A stretch of DNA of 64,000 nt from Alentia gelatinosa (Eukaryota; Annelida; Polychaeta; Phyllodocida; Polynoidae), in assembly GCA_950022655.1 (NCBI GenBank), contig OX465584.1:2551694-2615693 (forward strand), read 5' to 3'. The notes under the pieces were generated by a model that ran no database searches, was not told the origin of the DNA, and saw only the letters and a list, made by a program, of their open reading frames with translations. Positions 1-11,900 of this stretch are shown here, in pieces (position 1 is the stretch's first letter; the number at the start of each line of letters is the position of its first letter). The position numbers and the translations under genes were made by a program.

Positions 1-342
1 ATCCGCAATACTCTTATCCTTTTAAGAAAACCCCATATTTTCTTAATATACCAGAATATGTCTTTCCTATAAGCCTTATAATAAGGTGAGTCCAGGTCTG
101 AGTGGGGCACTGTATCTCATCCTCTTTACTGGTTTCAACCACGGTGTACTTAGCTTTCAGATCTTGTTTTGCAGAAACAATTAAGACTGGGTAGGGTGGA
201 ACGCGGCCTATACTTTGAACTGCACACCTTAGTGCACCACTGCTGCCTAACGCTCTACTTTATATCTCTAACTCGTGGTTACAGTTTTAGTTCTCTGTCA
301 CATCACGAGGTGTCGCGCCTGTGGCGGTGACTCACGGTAGAT

Positions 343-356
343 CCGCCAGGTGGCGC
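343..356 (+). promoter_or_regulatory. CTCF-type motif
   Basis: CCGCCAGGTGGCGC matches every position of the CTCF core consensus CCRCNAGRKGGCGC. CTCF is conserved across bilaterians. Binding here is inferred only from the word. Confidence 0.4.
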
Positions 357-1477
357 TAGCTGTCGTTCTGTTCTGAGGTGACATCACTGTGTACGTTAAC
401 ATCAGGAGGCCGTAAGGTCCACCTCCCGGTAGCACCACTACATAGTAACTCTCCATGTGAAATATTGCAAAATTGAACAGTTTTGGGGCTGAATTATGAA
501 TGATATCAGAGTATCGTATTCCAATCTGCAGAATGAATGAGATATGAGAATTAGAAGTGTGAAAATATCAGGATCTCCGTAACCTGTCGCTAAGGGACAC
601 GTCTTCCCGAGTCTACATTCCCTGACAGAGCGGTGGAGACGGCCACACACTGCCGACCGGTCACCGTGGATTCAGGTGTTGCCGTTCAGCGCCGCCTAGC
701 GGCCCACTGTCTAGTAACGCGGCCGCTCGGACAAACACTGCCGACCGGTCACCGTGGATTCTCTCTTCTTCATTCTATCATACACCTGCCTACATCGTAC
801 GTACACTTACTGACCTCTGCTCCCTGTATCGTATATATCGTGTATGGCATACGCTGTTACCCAGATGTGCATGTCAGTAATATTCATCGAGTGGCTATTT
901 ACGGTAATTTCTTATTAATTCTCAACATTTGAAGGCGTACAATAAATGAAAACAGACCTGTCAACATTTACAACTTGTAAGTTCTACACCCCTCCACATG
1001 ACGGCGTGGTGGCGAGCAGCGGACGGTCCGGGAGTTCCCAGATACAGCGCCCAGTCAGTTTACCAATGTACCACCTCTCTACCTCTAAGAGTCTACCATC
1101 AAGGTTTACATGTGCCTCAATCCCATCCCTGTATGCCGGTATTCATGTCAACATATCTACTTGTGTGGGATGAAGATACTCACAAGATATAAACCCCAGT
1201 TACAACACAACAACTCATATCGGTCTCTATCAAACTAAGAAATGCTTATGAATATTGCAGACTGCGTTTTGTAGGCATGAGACTGGGAAATTGAACAAAA
1301 ATATACGGACAAATCGGCAAAAGGTTTGGGGGCCACCTTGAGCCCCAACAGGGTCGAGGGACATTTTGAGGTACTTGGGCTGTTAAAAATATCTGGAAAT
1401 CTATTAAAATTCTGTGCTTAGTCTTGAGAGTACTCAAAGAGAATCAAGGGCCTGTTGAATAATTTGATCTCATACAT

Positions 1478-1645
1478 GTAGTCCCTTTTCTGTACGCCAA
1501 TGAGACCCAAGGACGATGTGGGTCAACTTTATTCAAGACTTATGGACGACCTTCCGTTGACTATGCTGTCTTAGCGAAGGAGCGTGAATATCATCAAACG
1601 ATAACCCTAGTACGAGGTCTCCTTGTACCCTTTATCCTACCCCTA
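1478..1645. mobile_element. Fragment of the MITE seen at 14,059-14,284
   Basis: The stretch from ccttttctgtacgcc through acttatggacgacc to the end is similar to the reverse complement of the interior of the element at 14,059-14,284. One terminal repeat appears lost. Confidence 0.5.
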
Positions 1646-1828
1646 ATAAAAAGCTCCATAGGCTTAACATTAGCGGACTGTATTTGGTCTACGGTGCAGG
1701 AAAATGAAATTTATCGCTCTAGTGGGATACAGTTGTCAAATGACGTCATTTGAAAAGTAACCAATGATTATCACTGATTATCAGTGAGTTTTATGTTATT
1801 TTTATATATTGTTACGGAGTAGGATAAA

Positions 1829-1974
1829 TTCTAAACCAAACTCGAGTTAGTTGTGTTGTTTATTGCACTCCGGTAATGTCGCGTATCACTGCACTCGGCT
1901 TTGCCTCGCGCAGTAAACGCGACATTGCCGTCGTGCAATAAACAACAACACGACTAACTCTCGTTTGGTTTCTC
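1829..1974. mobile_element. Hairpin (inverted-repeat) element
   Basis: Two arms of about 55 bp (1,829-1,883 and 1,917-1,974) are inverted copies with a few mismatches around a 32-bp loop. They share the words accaaact, ttgtttattgcac and aatgtcgcgt. No open frame. It looks like a foldback MITE. The outer flank (ctcgagtttgg to atttatcctac in reverse) recurs at 13,209-13,240. Confidence 0.6.
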
Positions 1975-2072
1975 CTAAGTACTGTGACGTTATTCACCCG
2001 AGCCTTGACGGCCCCCGGTGACGGTGGTCACGGCGGGGGGAGTGGAGGAGGTGTTTCGCAGCGCGGGCTCAC

Positions 2073-2215
2073 CTTGTGCTTGTAGAGGGTGGAGAAGTGG
2101 TTGTTCCTGAAGAAGACGCACAGCTCGTCCTCCTTGACGGTGGTCACCAGCTCGCTCAGGCCGTGGTAGGTGAGTTGAGAGGCGGACCGCTCCAGGTACT
2201 CCTCGGCGATGAGCG
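2073..2215 (-). CDS. MINDY1/2: MINDY exon 5 (catalytic His)
   Basis: Residues 487-534: LIAEEYLERSASQLTYHGL, then DELCVFFRNNHFST with catalytic His526, ending LYKHK. Acceptor is cgttgacag|CGCTCATC; donor is CACAAG|gtgagc. The codon made across the exon 4/5 join is Ala487, where relatives I recall have Gly (TEGLIAE). The next exon is not visible in 1-2,072. Confidence 0.92.
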
Positions 2216-5200
2216 CTGTCAACGAGCACAGGTCAGGTCACCACCTCCACCGGCAGGCCGCTACTTCTACGCCTCGTCAGTTTAAAACACCACTCACCAG
2301 ACATCACTATGCGTTAAGAACTTTTATATTTGTCTCTATTGCTTAAATAGGGTGGTTTTCCTGGGATATCTAGGTTTCACTTTGTGTTTAAAAGCGTTCT
2401 AACATCTTGGATTCTGTTTGACATCACAAGGCTGGTGACTGAATCTAGGAGATGAATTCAGCTAGAATTCTTACCTCTACGTATCTACCAAGGTGAGAGT
2501 TATTTACTTTACACACCACATAGAAATGGACAGAGAGAGATTAGAATTTGATATAGAAGTAACACTACACTGCTGAGAATGAGGGAGAAAGGTAGCTGCA
2601 GTGGGACTGTGTTTTTATGAATCTTTACAAACGAGGGAGAATGGTTCACCTTCAGTCATGAGTTCCTCCCTGCTGGAGTTTTTTTGGCTGATGATTTTCT
2701 CGACGAGTTGGTTGTAGCTGCAGTTGCCGACAGCGGCGACCACCTCCGGGGACTCCGGGTCGACGAGCCAGCCGTGATAGAGCGGAATGTTCAGCAGGTC
2801 AAACACGATACACTCCCGCGTGTATTCAAAGTCAGACACACTGAAAGACAAACCCACTCATATATACGTCATCATTTATACAGATTATAAATCAACGAGC
2901 CAGCCGTGATAGAGCGGAATGTTCAGCAGGTCGAACACGATACACTCCCGCGTGTACTCAAAGTCAGACACACTGAAAGACAAACCCACTCATATATACG
3001 TCATCATTTATACAGATTATAAATCAACGAGCCAGCCGTGATAGAGCGGAATGTTCAGCAGGTCGAACACGATACACTCCCGCGTGTACTCAAAGTCAGA
3101 CACACTGAAAGACAAACCCACTCATATATACGTCATCATTTATACAGATTATAAATCAACGAGCCAGCCGTGATAGAGCGGAATGTTCAGCAGGTCAAAC
3201 ACGATACACTCCCGCGTGTATTCAAAGTCAGACACACTGAAAGACAAACCCACTCATATATACGTCATCATTTATACAGATTATAAATCAACGAGCCAGC
3301 CGTGATAGAGCGGAATGTTCAGCAGGTCGAACACGATACACTCCCGCGTGTACTCAAAGTCAGACACACTGAAAGACAAACCCACTCATATATACGTCAT
3401 CATTTATACAGATTATAAATCAACGAGCCAGCCGTGATAGAGCGGAATGTTCAGCAGGTCGAACACGATACACTCCCGCGTGTACTCAAAGTCAGACACA
3501 CTGAAAGACAAACCCACTCATATATACGTCATCATTTATACAGATTATAAATCAACGAGCCAGCCGTGATAGAGCGGAATGTTCAGCAGGTCGAACACGA
3601 TACACTCCCGCGTGTACTCAAAGTCAGACACACTGAAAGACAAACCCACTCATATACGTCATCATTTATACAGATTATAAATCAACGAGCCAGCCGTGAT
3701 AGAGCGGAATGTTCAGCAGGTCAAACACGATACACTCCCGCGTGTACTCAAAGTCAGACACACTGAAAGACAAGCGTCACTCACTGATATACGTCATCAT
3801 TTATACAGATTATAAATCAACGAGCCAGCCGTAATAGAGCGGAATGTTCAGCAGGTCAAACACGATACACTCCCGCGTGTACTCAAAGTCAGACACACTG
3901 AAAGACAAGCGTCACTCACTGATATACGTCATCATCTATACAGATTATAAATCAACGAGCCAGCCGTGATAGAGCGGAATGTTCAGCAGGTCGAACACGA
4001 TACACTCCTGTGTGTACTCAAAGTCAGACACACTGAAAGACAAGCGTCACTCACTGATATACGTCATCATCTATACAGATTATAAATCAACGAGCCAGCC
4101 GTGATAGAGCGGAATGTTCAGCAGGTCGAACACGATACACTCCTGTGTGTACTCAAAGTCAGACACACTGAAAGACAAGCGTCACTCACTGATATACGTC
4201 ATCATTTATACAGATTATAAATCAACGAGCCAGCCGTGATAGAGCGGAATGTTCAGCAGGTCAAACATGATACACTCCCGCGTGTACTCAAAGTCAGACA
4301 CACTGAAAGACAAGCGTCACTCACTGATATACGTCATCATTTATACAGATTATAAATCAACGAGCCAGCCGTGATAGAGCGGAATGTTCAGCAGGTCAAA
4401 CATGATACACTCCCGCGTGTACTCAAAGTCAGACACACTGAAAGACAAGCGTCACTCACTGATATACATCATATCATCATTTATATATGCTACATGCATA
4501 ATCTTCAGGATTCTAAACTATCATGTCCCAAAAATAAATAGAAAAATAGGTACTTCTTTTGTCACATATGCCATCGTGTCTCTATTGGGTTATGGGTTGG
4601 TAATTTTAAAAATTTAAGAGTTTGAGAGTGGTTCGTTTTTGTTAGCTACATAATCTCTAATTCAGCTTTTTGATAAGGTATTCAAGCGGTAGTTGCCGAT
4701 GACATCTGGCTTCATCTGCGTTGTGGAACCTTGAATTTGAGATTTCAGACATTTTTCTGGGGATCTATATGTGGTAAATTTCTTGGTAAATCTATCGCTC
4801 CAGAGTCTGGCTTTATATAAAGTTGATTTTCCACACAAGCTTGACAAAGTTTACACCTCAGTTTAGTGAAATTAAACATGAAATATGAAAATGTTTGTGG
4901 AGTACTCTATCGATCCACACATTGTAATTTAACACTGTGAGTCATCAGAGTGTACAACGTGAAGATAAAGCCGACATGTCTACAAGGGAATCCTGGTTCA
5001 CTAAATGGAGTAGGATGTTATGGCTTAATGGGCTCACTTATATGTATACAATAGACTAAAATGAAAGTATGTCAAACAGCCTACATACACCAATATTATC
5101 TTGTCTGAATGTATTCAAATTTAAACCGCTATATCCCGAGGATGATACGCAACGTTTAAAATTGAAAAAAAAAAAAAAAAAAAGATTAGAAGTACAGGTC

Positions 5201-7740
5201 TTTGTGTTTATCAGACTGTAGACATTGTAAACTCTGACTTTGTCTGTGTCTGCCGGTCATTGACGGGAGTCGAGGCTCACTGAGCCGCGGGGGTCCTTAC
5301 CCGGTGAACCTGACGTTGACGTCTAAACCCGTCTGCAGTTTGTGGAACACGTCCATGGCGTCCTGCATGTTCTGTTCGTAGTTGAGTTGTGCGTCTTCAG
5401 TGATGTTCTGAAAGTCAGATTAAAACAATGACACAGGTATACGCAGCTCCCGCCAAGTCAGTTCACCAAACTGACACCAGGGGACGCCTAGATCAGCTGG
5501 CTGGCCATGACACATAAATAACGTTTGGGCGCACTGTCAGGCAATGTATGGAATGGCTTTTTAAAGTTTATTGAGTAGATATGTCACAAGCCACTGATAT
5601 ACACGTGAGTTCTACACCTATGATTTTAGACAGAATTCACTTTGGTTGCAGATGTTTGATAAGTAAATGTTAAAGTACTCACCAATCGAGGATTCATGAA
5701 GTTATCTCCTCAACCAATATGGCGGCTTACTCACAAGCACCATGTGGTTGGTGACCAACACAAATTAACCAATTTCAAAACACGAAATCGACCATACTTC
5801 ACACCTTAACTTTAAGATAAAGTGGATGGTGTATCTATCTTAATTTATAGACATATTTTACAAACAAACTGTGGGTGAGATTGGTGTAGAGACGTTGCGT
5901 GTTGTAGCATGTAACCGAATTTTTTTAAAAAGATGATGAAGTTAATTTCCACTGAAAAGTGGAAAACTGGCATCCCTGAATTACACATCGTAGGTACAAT
6001 TCTAATTTGAAAAAAGATTAGTTCTACACTTACGGATTTTTTTTCTTTTTTTTTACCGTGAGGTAAAACCACACAATTTTACATTTGATATTTTCACATT
6101 TTATGAATCCTTTCTCTTTATTCAAGATACCATGACTGGCTTATGAACCAGTTTTTCCAATGGATAAAAGATTATTTTATAAAAAAAGTAATGATAAGAA
6201 ATGTAAATTAAATACATTACATTATTTAGTAATCCACGGAATCTTTTAGCAAAATATTTGGAAACGAAAGGGCGTATAATCACAACAAAAGTTGAACCAA
6301 ATTCCAACACTGAATATACTCAAGTGAACGCAGAAAATTATAACAAACATAGCAAATTAGGCCGTAAACTAAATGGAGGTTATGAGCGAGCTGTACCTTG
6401 GGGGCGTTGCCGAGGATGCAGTCGCCGAGGTACTCCATGAGCTGACTGGAGGTGACCATCTCCATCATGGGCGGCAGCTTGACGCGGCCCTGCAGCAGCA
6501 GGCAGTTGATGATGGCGAGCAGCGGGCACGGCCCGTTCTCGTTCTGCGTCACGATGGCCGTCGACTGGCCCTTGGCCTGCACCCACTTGACGTGGTACAC
6601 GCACTCGGGCGGCACCGACTCCTTCCCGGCGGCGCCCGCCTGGTCGCCCGCCTGGTCGTCCGCCGCGCCGCCCGCCTCAGCGCCCGACTCCGCCGCACAG
6701 GCCGTGTCCGACTTCCGGTACTCCACTTCCGGTAGCGCGACGCGCAGTCCGCTCAGCGTCGCCGCCGTGTCGTCAGCAGTGACGTCACTACCAGCGTCTG
6801 TGGTGGGCGCCGTAGCGTCCTGCTCGGGTTGCGCAGGGACCAGCGTCTCGGGCGTCGGCGTTATTTCTGGTTTCGATTCTGAAACCTCGTCAGGTGTTTT
6901 TGAAGTCGTCACAGTTCCCTCCTTAGGACTCATGGCCTTTACCCTATCGTCTTCTTCCGGTTTGGGTAATAATTGTTCAGCGTTGGACTGTTCTGATACT
7001 TTGTCTGTAACAATCAACAAATATCAAACATTTTCCTCAGAAGTGAGCTTATTTCCCTGAAAGCATTGGAATAGTGCACAATCATGAAAAGTTATAAGGC
7101 ATTGTGACATTGAAATATACCAATATCCAACCCACATCTTTATTCGTGGTCATTTGAAAATATCACTCATTTGAATCAGTCGAGTCTGAGAAGTACCTTA
7201 ATATACAATAATTGTGTGACAGTTCTCAAAATTCAATATTCTAGGTCAACCAAACATGACATAGATAGTCCTCTATAGTTATTCAAAGATTTGCAGGTTA
7301 AAAGAAATAAAAGTGTACGAGAGGACAGTCTTCACACACAGAGATGTCCACGTGCACCATATCTGTATCCCCTTTTAAGCATACAGCACCTTGATGCCTA
7401 GACTTTGATTATGGACATCATTCACAAACAAGACTGAAGTCTACTTTGCAACATGTGGACTTCCCCAAACAGGTCCCGACGAGGAGGGGTGGGGGAGGTG
7501 GTGGTAGGGGAGGGAAGGGAGCCAGAGACTGAAGTCTACTTAATATACATGTAGTACACGCAGCGTGCAAACCAACACAAAACAATAATGTCATATGGCA
7601 TTACTTATCGTAGTTTCCACGGGGAAGTAAAATTAACCTAACCCAAATTTGTTTATAGTCATTATATCACATCATACCCGGTATCGGTTTGTTACATTCA
7701 ATCAGAAGTTGCCTCTGTACTTTAGGGACATTTCAGTCCT

Positions 7741-7813
<73 letters not shown>

Positions 7814-8908
7814 TAATAATAATAATAATATATCAGTACGGTGCACACGATTGAATGGCTTGCAGAGGTGATTTCTCTATAAGTCCATTCAAAGACTACA
7901 GATAGGTGGTAAAAAACACGTACGGGGTTTTGTCACAGACTCACACCATCGTTTAGCTGGAACTCTATGACAGTAGGACGATATTTTAAGTGCATGAATG
8001 ATGTATACCAACTAACACATGATCGTAAATGTAGTTTGTGGAACATGATTACATCATATTGAAATATAGACTGGCGTAAACCCAAACGGGGACTGAATCA
8101 CCTATAAACCATGACGTGGAACATATGAATCTGTCACTCACACTCCTCACAAGTATGGATAAGGCTTGGCTGGACATATAGTCAGACGTAGTTGACGCAT
8201 TCAACTTGAGTAGGCCTACTTAAGATATGGAGGCAGCCGCAGAAAATAATTGAAAGAGTAGATAGATGTGTGCTACTGTTTTGGGGTAATATTATTTGGA
8301 ATATCTTATTGGATGTGTCAATATTTCCCGTATAGGTGTCATAACTAATAATTACCTGGATCCTCCCGTGTTTCATCTTCTGTGGGCGCCTGACCGTCTT
8401 GCATTACGTCTATCAAATGTTCTTGTGGTTTGACGTCGCTTGTTTGGTTTCGTGATGTGTCATCTTGTTTGGACTCTACTGTTATTGGTTCCATTGATGG
8501 ATTTTCTTGTGAATTACACTCCATATGTGCAGTGTTTTCTGTTGTGTTTTTACTGGGTTCACCTGATAATGTATCAGGTGGTGAAGTGGTATCTGACTGG
8601 GTCACCTGAGGACATCCTTGTTGAGTGTTGTTGCTGGCATCAGTGACACTACCACTGTCCTCTCCCTTGCATCTATTCTCGATGACATCAACATCAAGCG
8701 CAGACTGAGACACCGAGCTGTCAAACTGATCGTGTACTGCTTTTTTATCATCGGACGCCACCGTCTCCTTTCCAGTGTCCTGGTCACTGATTATATCCGT
8801 CATCTTATTCTTAGTTGGACTACTTTCATTCCCATCAACAGTGATTTTATCGCCTATTTCTGACATTGTTTGTGAATCTCTTGCACAGTTTTGCGAATCG
8901 TCCGCCAT
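2073..8908 (-). CDS. MINDY1/2: MINDY-1/2 family K48-specific deubiquitinase, 5' half (exons 1-5), 3' end off window
   Basis: MINDY-1/2 (FAM63) enzymes are cysteine proteases that trim long Lys48-linked ubiquitin chains, mainly in the cytosol. Five exons join in phase (553+608+107+191+143 nt = 534 codons), all with GT-AG introns. Residues 1 to about 315 are a low-complexity, acidic Ser/Thr/Asp-rich tail, longer than in MINDY-1 and more like MINDY-2. The catalytic fold starts near residue 321 (YHVKW). It carries Gln338 and Cys344 in TQNENGPCPLL, and His526 in FFRNNHFST. The Gln-to-Cys spacing (6) and Cys-to-His spacing (182) equal those I recall for human MINDY-1 (Q131, C137, H319). The last visible exon ends in phase 0 after KHK, so the strand that follows (family SHLYLLVTDQGF) and the C-terminal tail must lie left of position 1 or were missed. 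The ATG at 8,908 is the first in-frame Met and sits just downstream of promoter motifs. Whether it is called MINDY-1 or MINDY-2 is open; many invertebrates may have a single copy. Confidence 0.93.
2216..2649 (-). other. MINDY1/2: MINDY intron 4
   Basis: 434-bp AT-rich intron between exons 4 and 5, with donor gtgaac and acceptor gttgacag. No other feature seen. Confidence 0.7.
2650..2840 (-). CDS. MINDY1/2: MINDY exon 4 (the intact copy)
   Basis: Residues 424-486 plus the first base of 487. It starts VSDFEYTRECIVFDLL, continues IPLYHGWLVDPESPE and ends SREELMTE. Acceptor is gtctttcag|TGTGTC; donor is CTGAAG|gtgaac. It is the only copy with the full exon and a donor. The first 84 or so bases and the acceptor are repeated 12 times in the intron before it (see the array at 2,841-4,480). 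Confidence 0.92.
2841..4480 (-). repeat. Tandem array of 12 decoy copies of the exon 4 acceptor and exon start
   Basis: Twelve copies beyond the real exon, with exon-derived segments starting near 2,895, 3,027, 3,159, 3,291, 3,423, 3,555, 3,685, 3,820, 3,955, 4,090, 4,225 and 4,360. Period is 132 bp near the exon and 135 bp further out, where each unit has a gcgtcactcactg variant. In gene direction each unit holds intron end, gtctttcag, then about 84 bases of exon 4 coding VSDFEYTREC to HGWLVD. Each then runs directly into TTA TAA, an in-frame stop. Most differences in the exon-derived part are silent; a few change a residue (R to Q, H to Y, V to M). No unit has the exon's own donor. Confidence 0.93.
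4481..5300 (-). other. MINDY1/2: Remainder of MINDY intron 3
   Basis: AT-rich sequence with a poly(A) run near 5,165. No exon or repeat unit seen. Confidence 0.6.
5301..5407 (-). CDS. MINDY1/2: MINDY exon 3
   Basis: Residues 388-422 plus two bases of Gly423. It has no Met start long enough to stand alone, and was found from the family motifs QLNYEQNM and LQTGLDVNVRFTG. Acceptor is gactttcag|AACATC; donor is CACCGG|gtaagg. It enters in phase 0 and leaves two bases, which matches the one base that starts exon 4. Confidence 0.88.
5408..6396 (-). other. MINDY1/2: MINDY intron 2
   Basis: AT-rich intron of 989 bp with donor gtacag and acceptor gactttcag. Nothing else seen. Confidence 0.7.
6397..7004 (-). 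CDS. MINDY1/2: MINDY exon 2 (end of tail, start of catalytic domain)
   Basis: Residues 185-387. The acceptor ttgttacag|ACAAAG completes codon 185 (Asp) with the last base of exon 1, and the donor is CCCAAG|gtacag. The first part is a Glu/Thr/Pro-rich linker with a short AGDQAGDQAG repeat. The second part starts the protease domain: YHVKW at 321-325, Gln338, Cys344, then LQGRVKLPP and a helix ending LGNAPK. GC content is much higher in this exon than in the flanking introns. Confidence 0.92.
7005..8355 (-). other. MINDY1/2: MINDY intron 1
   Basis: 1,351-bp intron with donor gtaatt and acceptor ttgttacag. Holds a G-rich patch near 7,485-7,520 and an (AAT)n microsatellite at 7,745-7,830. Confidence 0.7.
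7745..7830 (+). repeat. (AAT)n microsatellite
   Basis: About 28 AAT units with one AAC interruption, inside intron 1. The poly-Asn frame across it is not a gene. Confidence 0.95.
8356..8908 (-). CDS. MINDY1/2: MINDY exon 1 (start codon and N-terminal tail)
   Basis: Codons 1-184 plus one base. Starts MADDSQNC at 8,908 and ends at the donor CCAG|gtaatt. The product is rich in Ser, Asp, Glu, Gln and Thr with no recognisable fold. No in-frame Met lies further upstream before the CpG-rich promoter motifs. Confidence 0.85.
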
Positions 8909-8923
8909 GACAGGCTGGTCTCG

Positions 8924-8933
8924 TCTCGCGAGA
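8924..8933 (-). promoter_or_regulatory. TCTCGCGAGA core promoter element of the MINDY gene
   Basis: A perfect palindromic TCTCGCGAGA lies 16 bp upstream of the ATG. This word is a known core-promoter element of animal housekeeping genes (the CGCG or Kaiso/ZBTB33-type motif). The position suggests a very short 5' UTR, or an element just downstream of the start site. Confidence 0.6.
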
Positions 8934-8974
8934 CTTTACGATATCAAAACATGGGCATGCCCAGTGCCGACGAG

Positions 8975-8985
8975 GACGCCATTTT
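8975..8985 (-). promoter_or_regulatory. YY1-type site in the MINDY promoter
   Basis: On the minus strand this reads AAAATGGCGTC, a full match to the YY1 consensus AANATGGCGNC and in the same direction as the gene. YY1 sites in this orientation usually sit close to, often just after, the start site, so transcription probably begins near 8,985-9,000. Confidence 0.55.
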
Positions 8986-8999
8986 GAAAACTTTCCTCA

Positions 9000-11900
9000 A
9001 CTTTTGAACTTGTTGTCTAGTCTAAAACAAGTAAGTAAATTATTTTGACACTTGCTAAATACGTCACATGAAGATGGTTTTTGTAACTGAGGATGCATGT
9101 GCTTGTAGATTTTTCGATGTGCGTTAAGAGGCGACCAGCATGCCCGACTCATGCCACCCCAAGCCGTCCGTACGTTCACCCAAGCCAGTCGGGTCCAGTC
9201 GGCCCTTCGCGATCCAAGTTTGCCAACTTTTGCCAAGTTGCCAAAGTTATTTATCATTAAAGTAATCGCGATCTAAACACAAAACTGACTGTATTAGATC
9301 CAGGTACATGTGTACTGTTCAGTGCCATCAGTTAAGTGCATGGGGTGAACATTATAGAGTATTTTTGTTCGTTCTATCATGTAAACTTTCTTGGACTTGG
9401 TCTGGGATTTATCTTCTTCCAAACATCCTCTGCCTCCACACCCCTCTTGACAGTCCCCTTTCTGATTGTCAGTTGCAGTTGACATTGTCGACATGGACCT
9501 AGTAGTGGGTGACATGTGTTGGCGAACTGTTCAGCCTAAATGCCATTGTTGTTATTTATTTTTTGTCGCTATTCTTGTCCTTAGTCCATGTGTTACTTCA
9601 CTCACTTTGGATGTGACTTTGACGGTTTAGCCTTCAGCCTCAGGGATCAGTGCTGTGCCTAGACAGGCCTAGACACTAAGATACCGACACTGATAGTAAA
9701 CCGTCTGTTAAGTGTTTCTGTGAGTTACATAGCTTGTCAAAGAAGACCATGCCAGTAATTCGTCACTGTATTTAATTGTTGTTCTATTCATCCATGTAGA
9801 GTCGGTATTTATCTTGATTGTGAACCTACATACCACAGTCACAGATGGACTACACGTCTCTACTCTAGTCTAGTCTAGCTCTAGATTGAGGCAGTAGCCA
9901 TACCGATACAGCACATGCCAAATATTACAGTCAGTATCACCAGATATATAATTCCTATTAGCTATCATAACAGCAATATTTGTTATGCTAGTTTCATAGA
10001 CCTATGAACATATATATATTATATTGACTCTACTTGTACCTGTTTGACATGTTCAATATACCGCGGACTGGATATTATTTGTAGGACTTTTAATGAAATT
10101 ATTGACACATGTGACCTCCACGGTAAATTTGTTTCAGGTTGATTTTTGATGTGTAAAGAGTGCTCTCATATTGAGTAATGAAAAAAGGGAGGGTATTTTT
10201 AACAGTATTGACAATGGCGATGACAGACAAGGAACAAATGTTAGTTTTACCTTTGAAGTTTGATGAATGAGCGTGGAATTCCACAAGTGAATCGTCCTGG
10301 ATATTATGAGCCCTGTGTTGTCAGACTCAGAGGAGTGAAGTGTAAACAAGCACCGACAATCAGTGCCAGCGCTTCTCCTCGTGTACATCCATGCTCCTAT
10401 TATCACAGTTTTTAACGTCGGTGCCGTAGATCATAGATACCAGCTTGTGATTAGGACGGGGCCAAACAAACTCGCACTCTGGTCTCCTGAGCTAACAATA
10501 CTCTATATTAACCCATTTGAATTTCGGCACAGAGAACTCGCAAGGATGCAGTTTTCAGAATCAGTACAAACAGTCCGAGGTGGGTGTTAATTGGGATTTA
10601 TGCAACAAGCCCATGGCACAAAGTGATCTTCACGAGACAGAGTCGAGCGAAGTCAGCCGCCGTATGAAGGTGTCGCTTAAATCTAAATTGATTCTCACCG
10701 AGGGTCATTTAGTATTCATCCTGCCCCGTCTCCACGATTATAGATTGAAAGAACACAAACATCTTATGCCACGCCCCATGGAATAGAATCACTTTATGTT
10801 AAGACTATAGGTTTTTTTCTTATTACTGGTAACATAAGGGCGTTGTTCCAGCATGTTCTGTAGAGTGTAGATAAAATCTCGTGATTTTACTGAACAAAAA
10901 ATATCTTTTTGATAAACTTTCATATGAGCCTCAATATTGCAGTGCAATAATAGCCTATGTTACGTCAGCCACTTTTGTTTTTGATGCTCACAATTCATCT
11001 TTACTCGATTCAAGACTCGATTCACGGTTCCTGCATGACTGTGCAGCGCACAGGGTTTCGCTTGTCACAATTAAACTTTACAGTAGGTTTTCAATTATGA
11101 CCATTTAGGATTCAGGACAAGTTCACGTTTATAGTGAATATTTAAATCAAGCGATTGATATACTATAGGAATATAGCAAATGAGACAACTAGAAATAATG
11201 AGATAGTATTATGCTGTTTTGCTATAGCTTGAAAATTAAAAGATCGGTGAGGAGTGTGAACAAAATGTGATGAGATATATTTTATGATTTGTAAAACCAA
11301 AATGAATTCACGTGTAGCTATGCATACGAATAAATGATAAATATATGTTAATTGAGAAGTGTCTTATAGTATATACACACAGAGTATGTGGGTGTTAAAA
11401 CGTACACCACAGAAGCTCTCTATATAGTACTTTAGTGTGCTACACTGACATTCCTTAGTTTCTGCTTATGCGTGCCACTGCCGCCTAGTGTGAACGTGGC
11501 GAACTATAAAGCATACGTTAGACCCAGTGACCGTACTCAACCTAGTAAGAACAGACATGCTACAAACACTGAAACAGGGAAGGGCTATCAGGTCACATCA
11601 GTCCGCAGTTTAATTCCCCTACCGCTAGACTTTGATGATTATTACATGGCCATATGATACTTGGAAAACTCTGCGTCCGTCGTATTCAGAAACTTCAGAC
11701 TATAGAAAGACTATAGAAAGACGAGTCTATCATTGTCGGGGGGGGGGGGGGAGGGCATCCATTTAGTATGAACGCAGACCTTCCGAATTTTTGTAACCCC
11801 CCCCCCCCCCCCCCCCACACACACACAGTACGTACATAATTCATGGATGACCCCTATGCATGGAATATCCCCGGACTTTTATATTTTTTCAAGTATCATT

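Larger units (their letters stand above)
1..2072. other. Region left of MINDY exon 5, probably intron
   Basis: No exon of the MINDY C-terminus was recognised, so this is probably intron 5. It holds a CTCF-type site (343-356), a short direct duplication near 650 and 740 (ccgaccggtcaccgtgg), a MITE fragment (1,478-1,645) and a hairpin element (1,829-1,974). The rest is AT-rich and unremarkable. Confidence 0.5.

Noticed and set aside
6373..7060. Plus-strand frames of 120 and 202 residues opposite MINDY exon 2
   Set aside because: They are antisense shadows of a GC-rich coding exon whose real product is clear on the minus strand.
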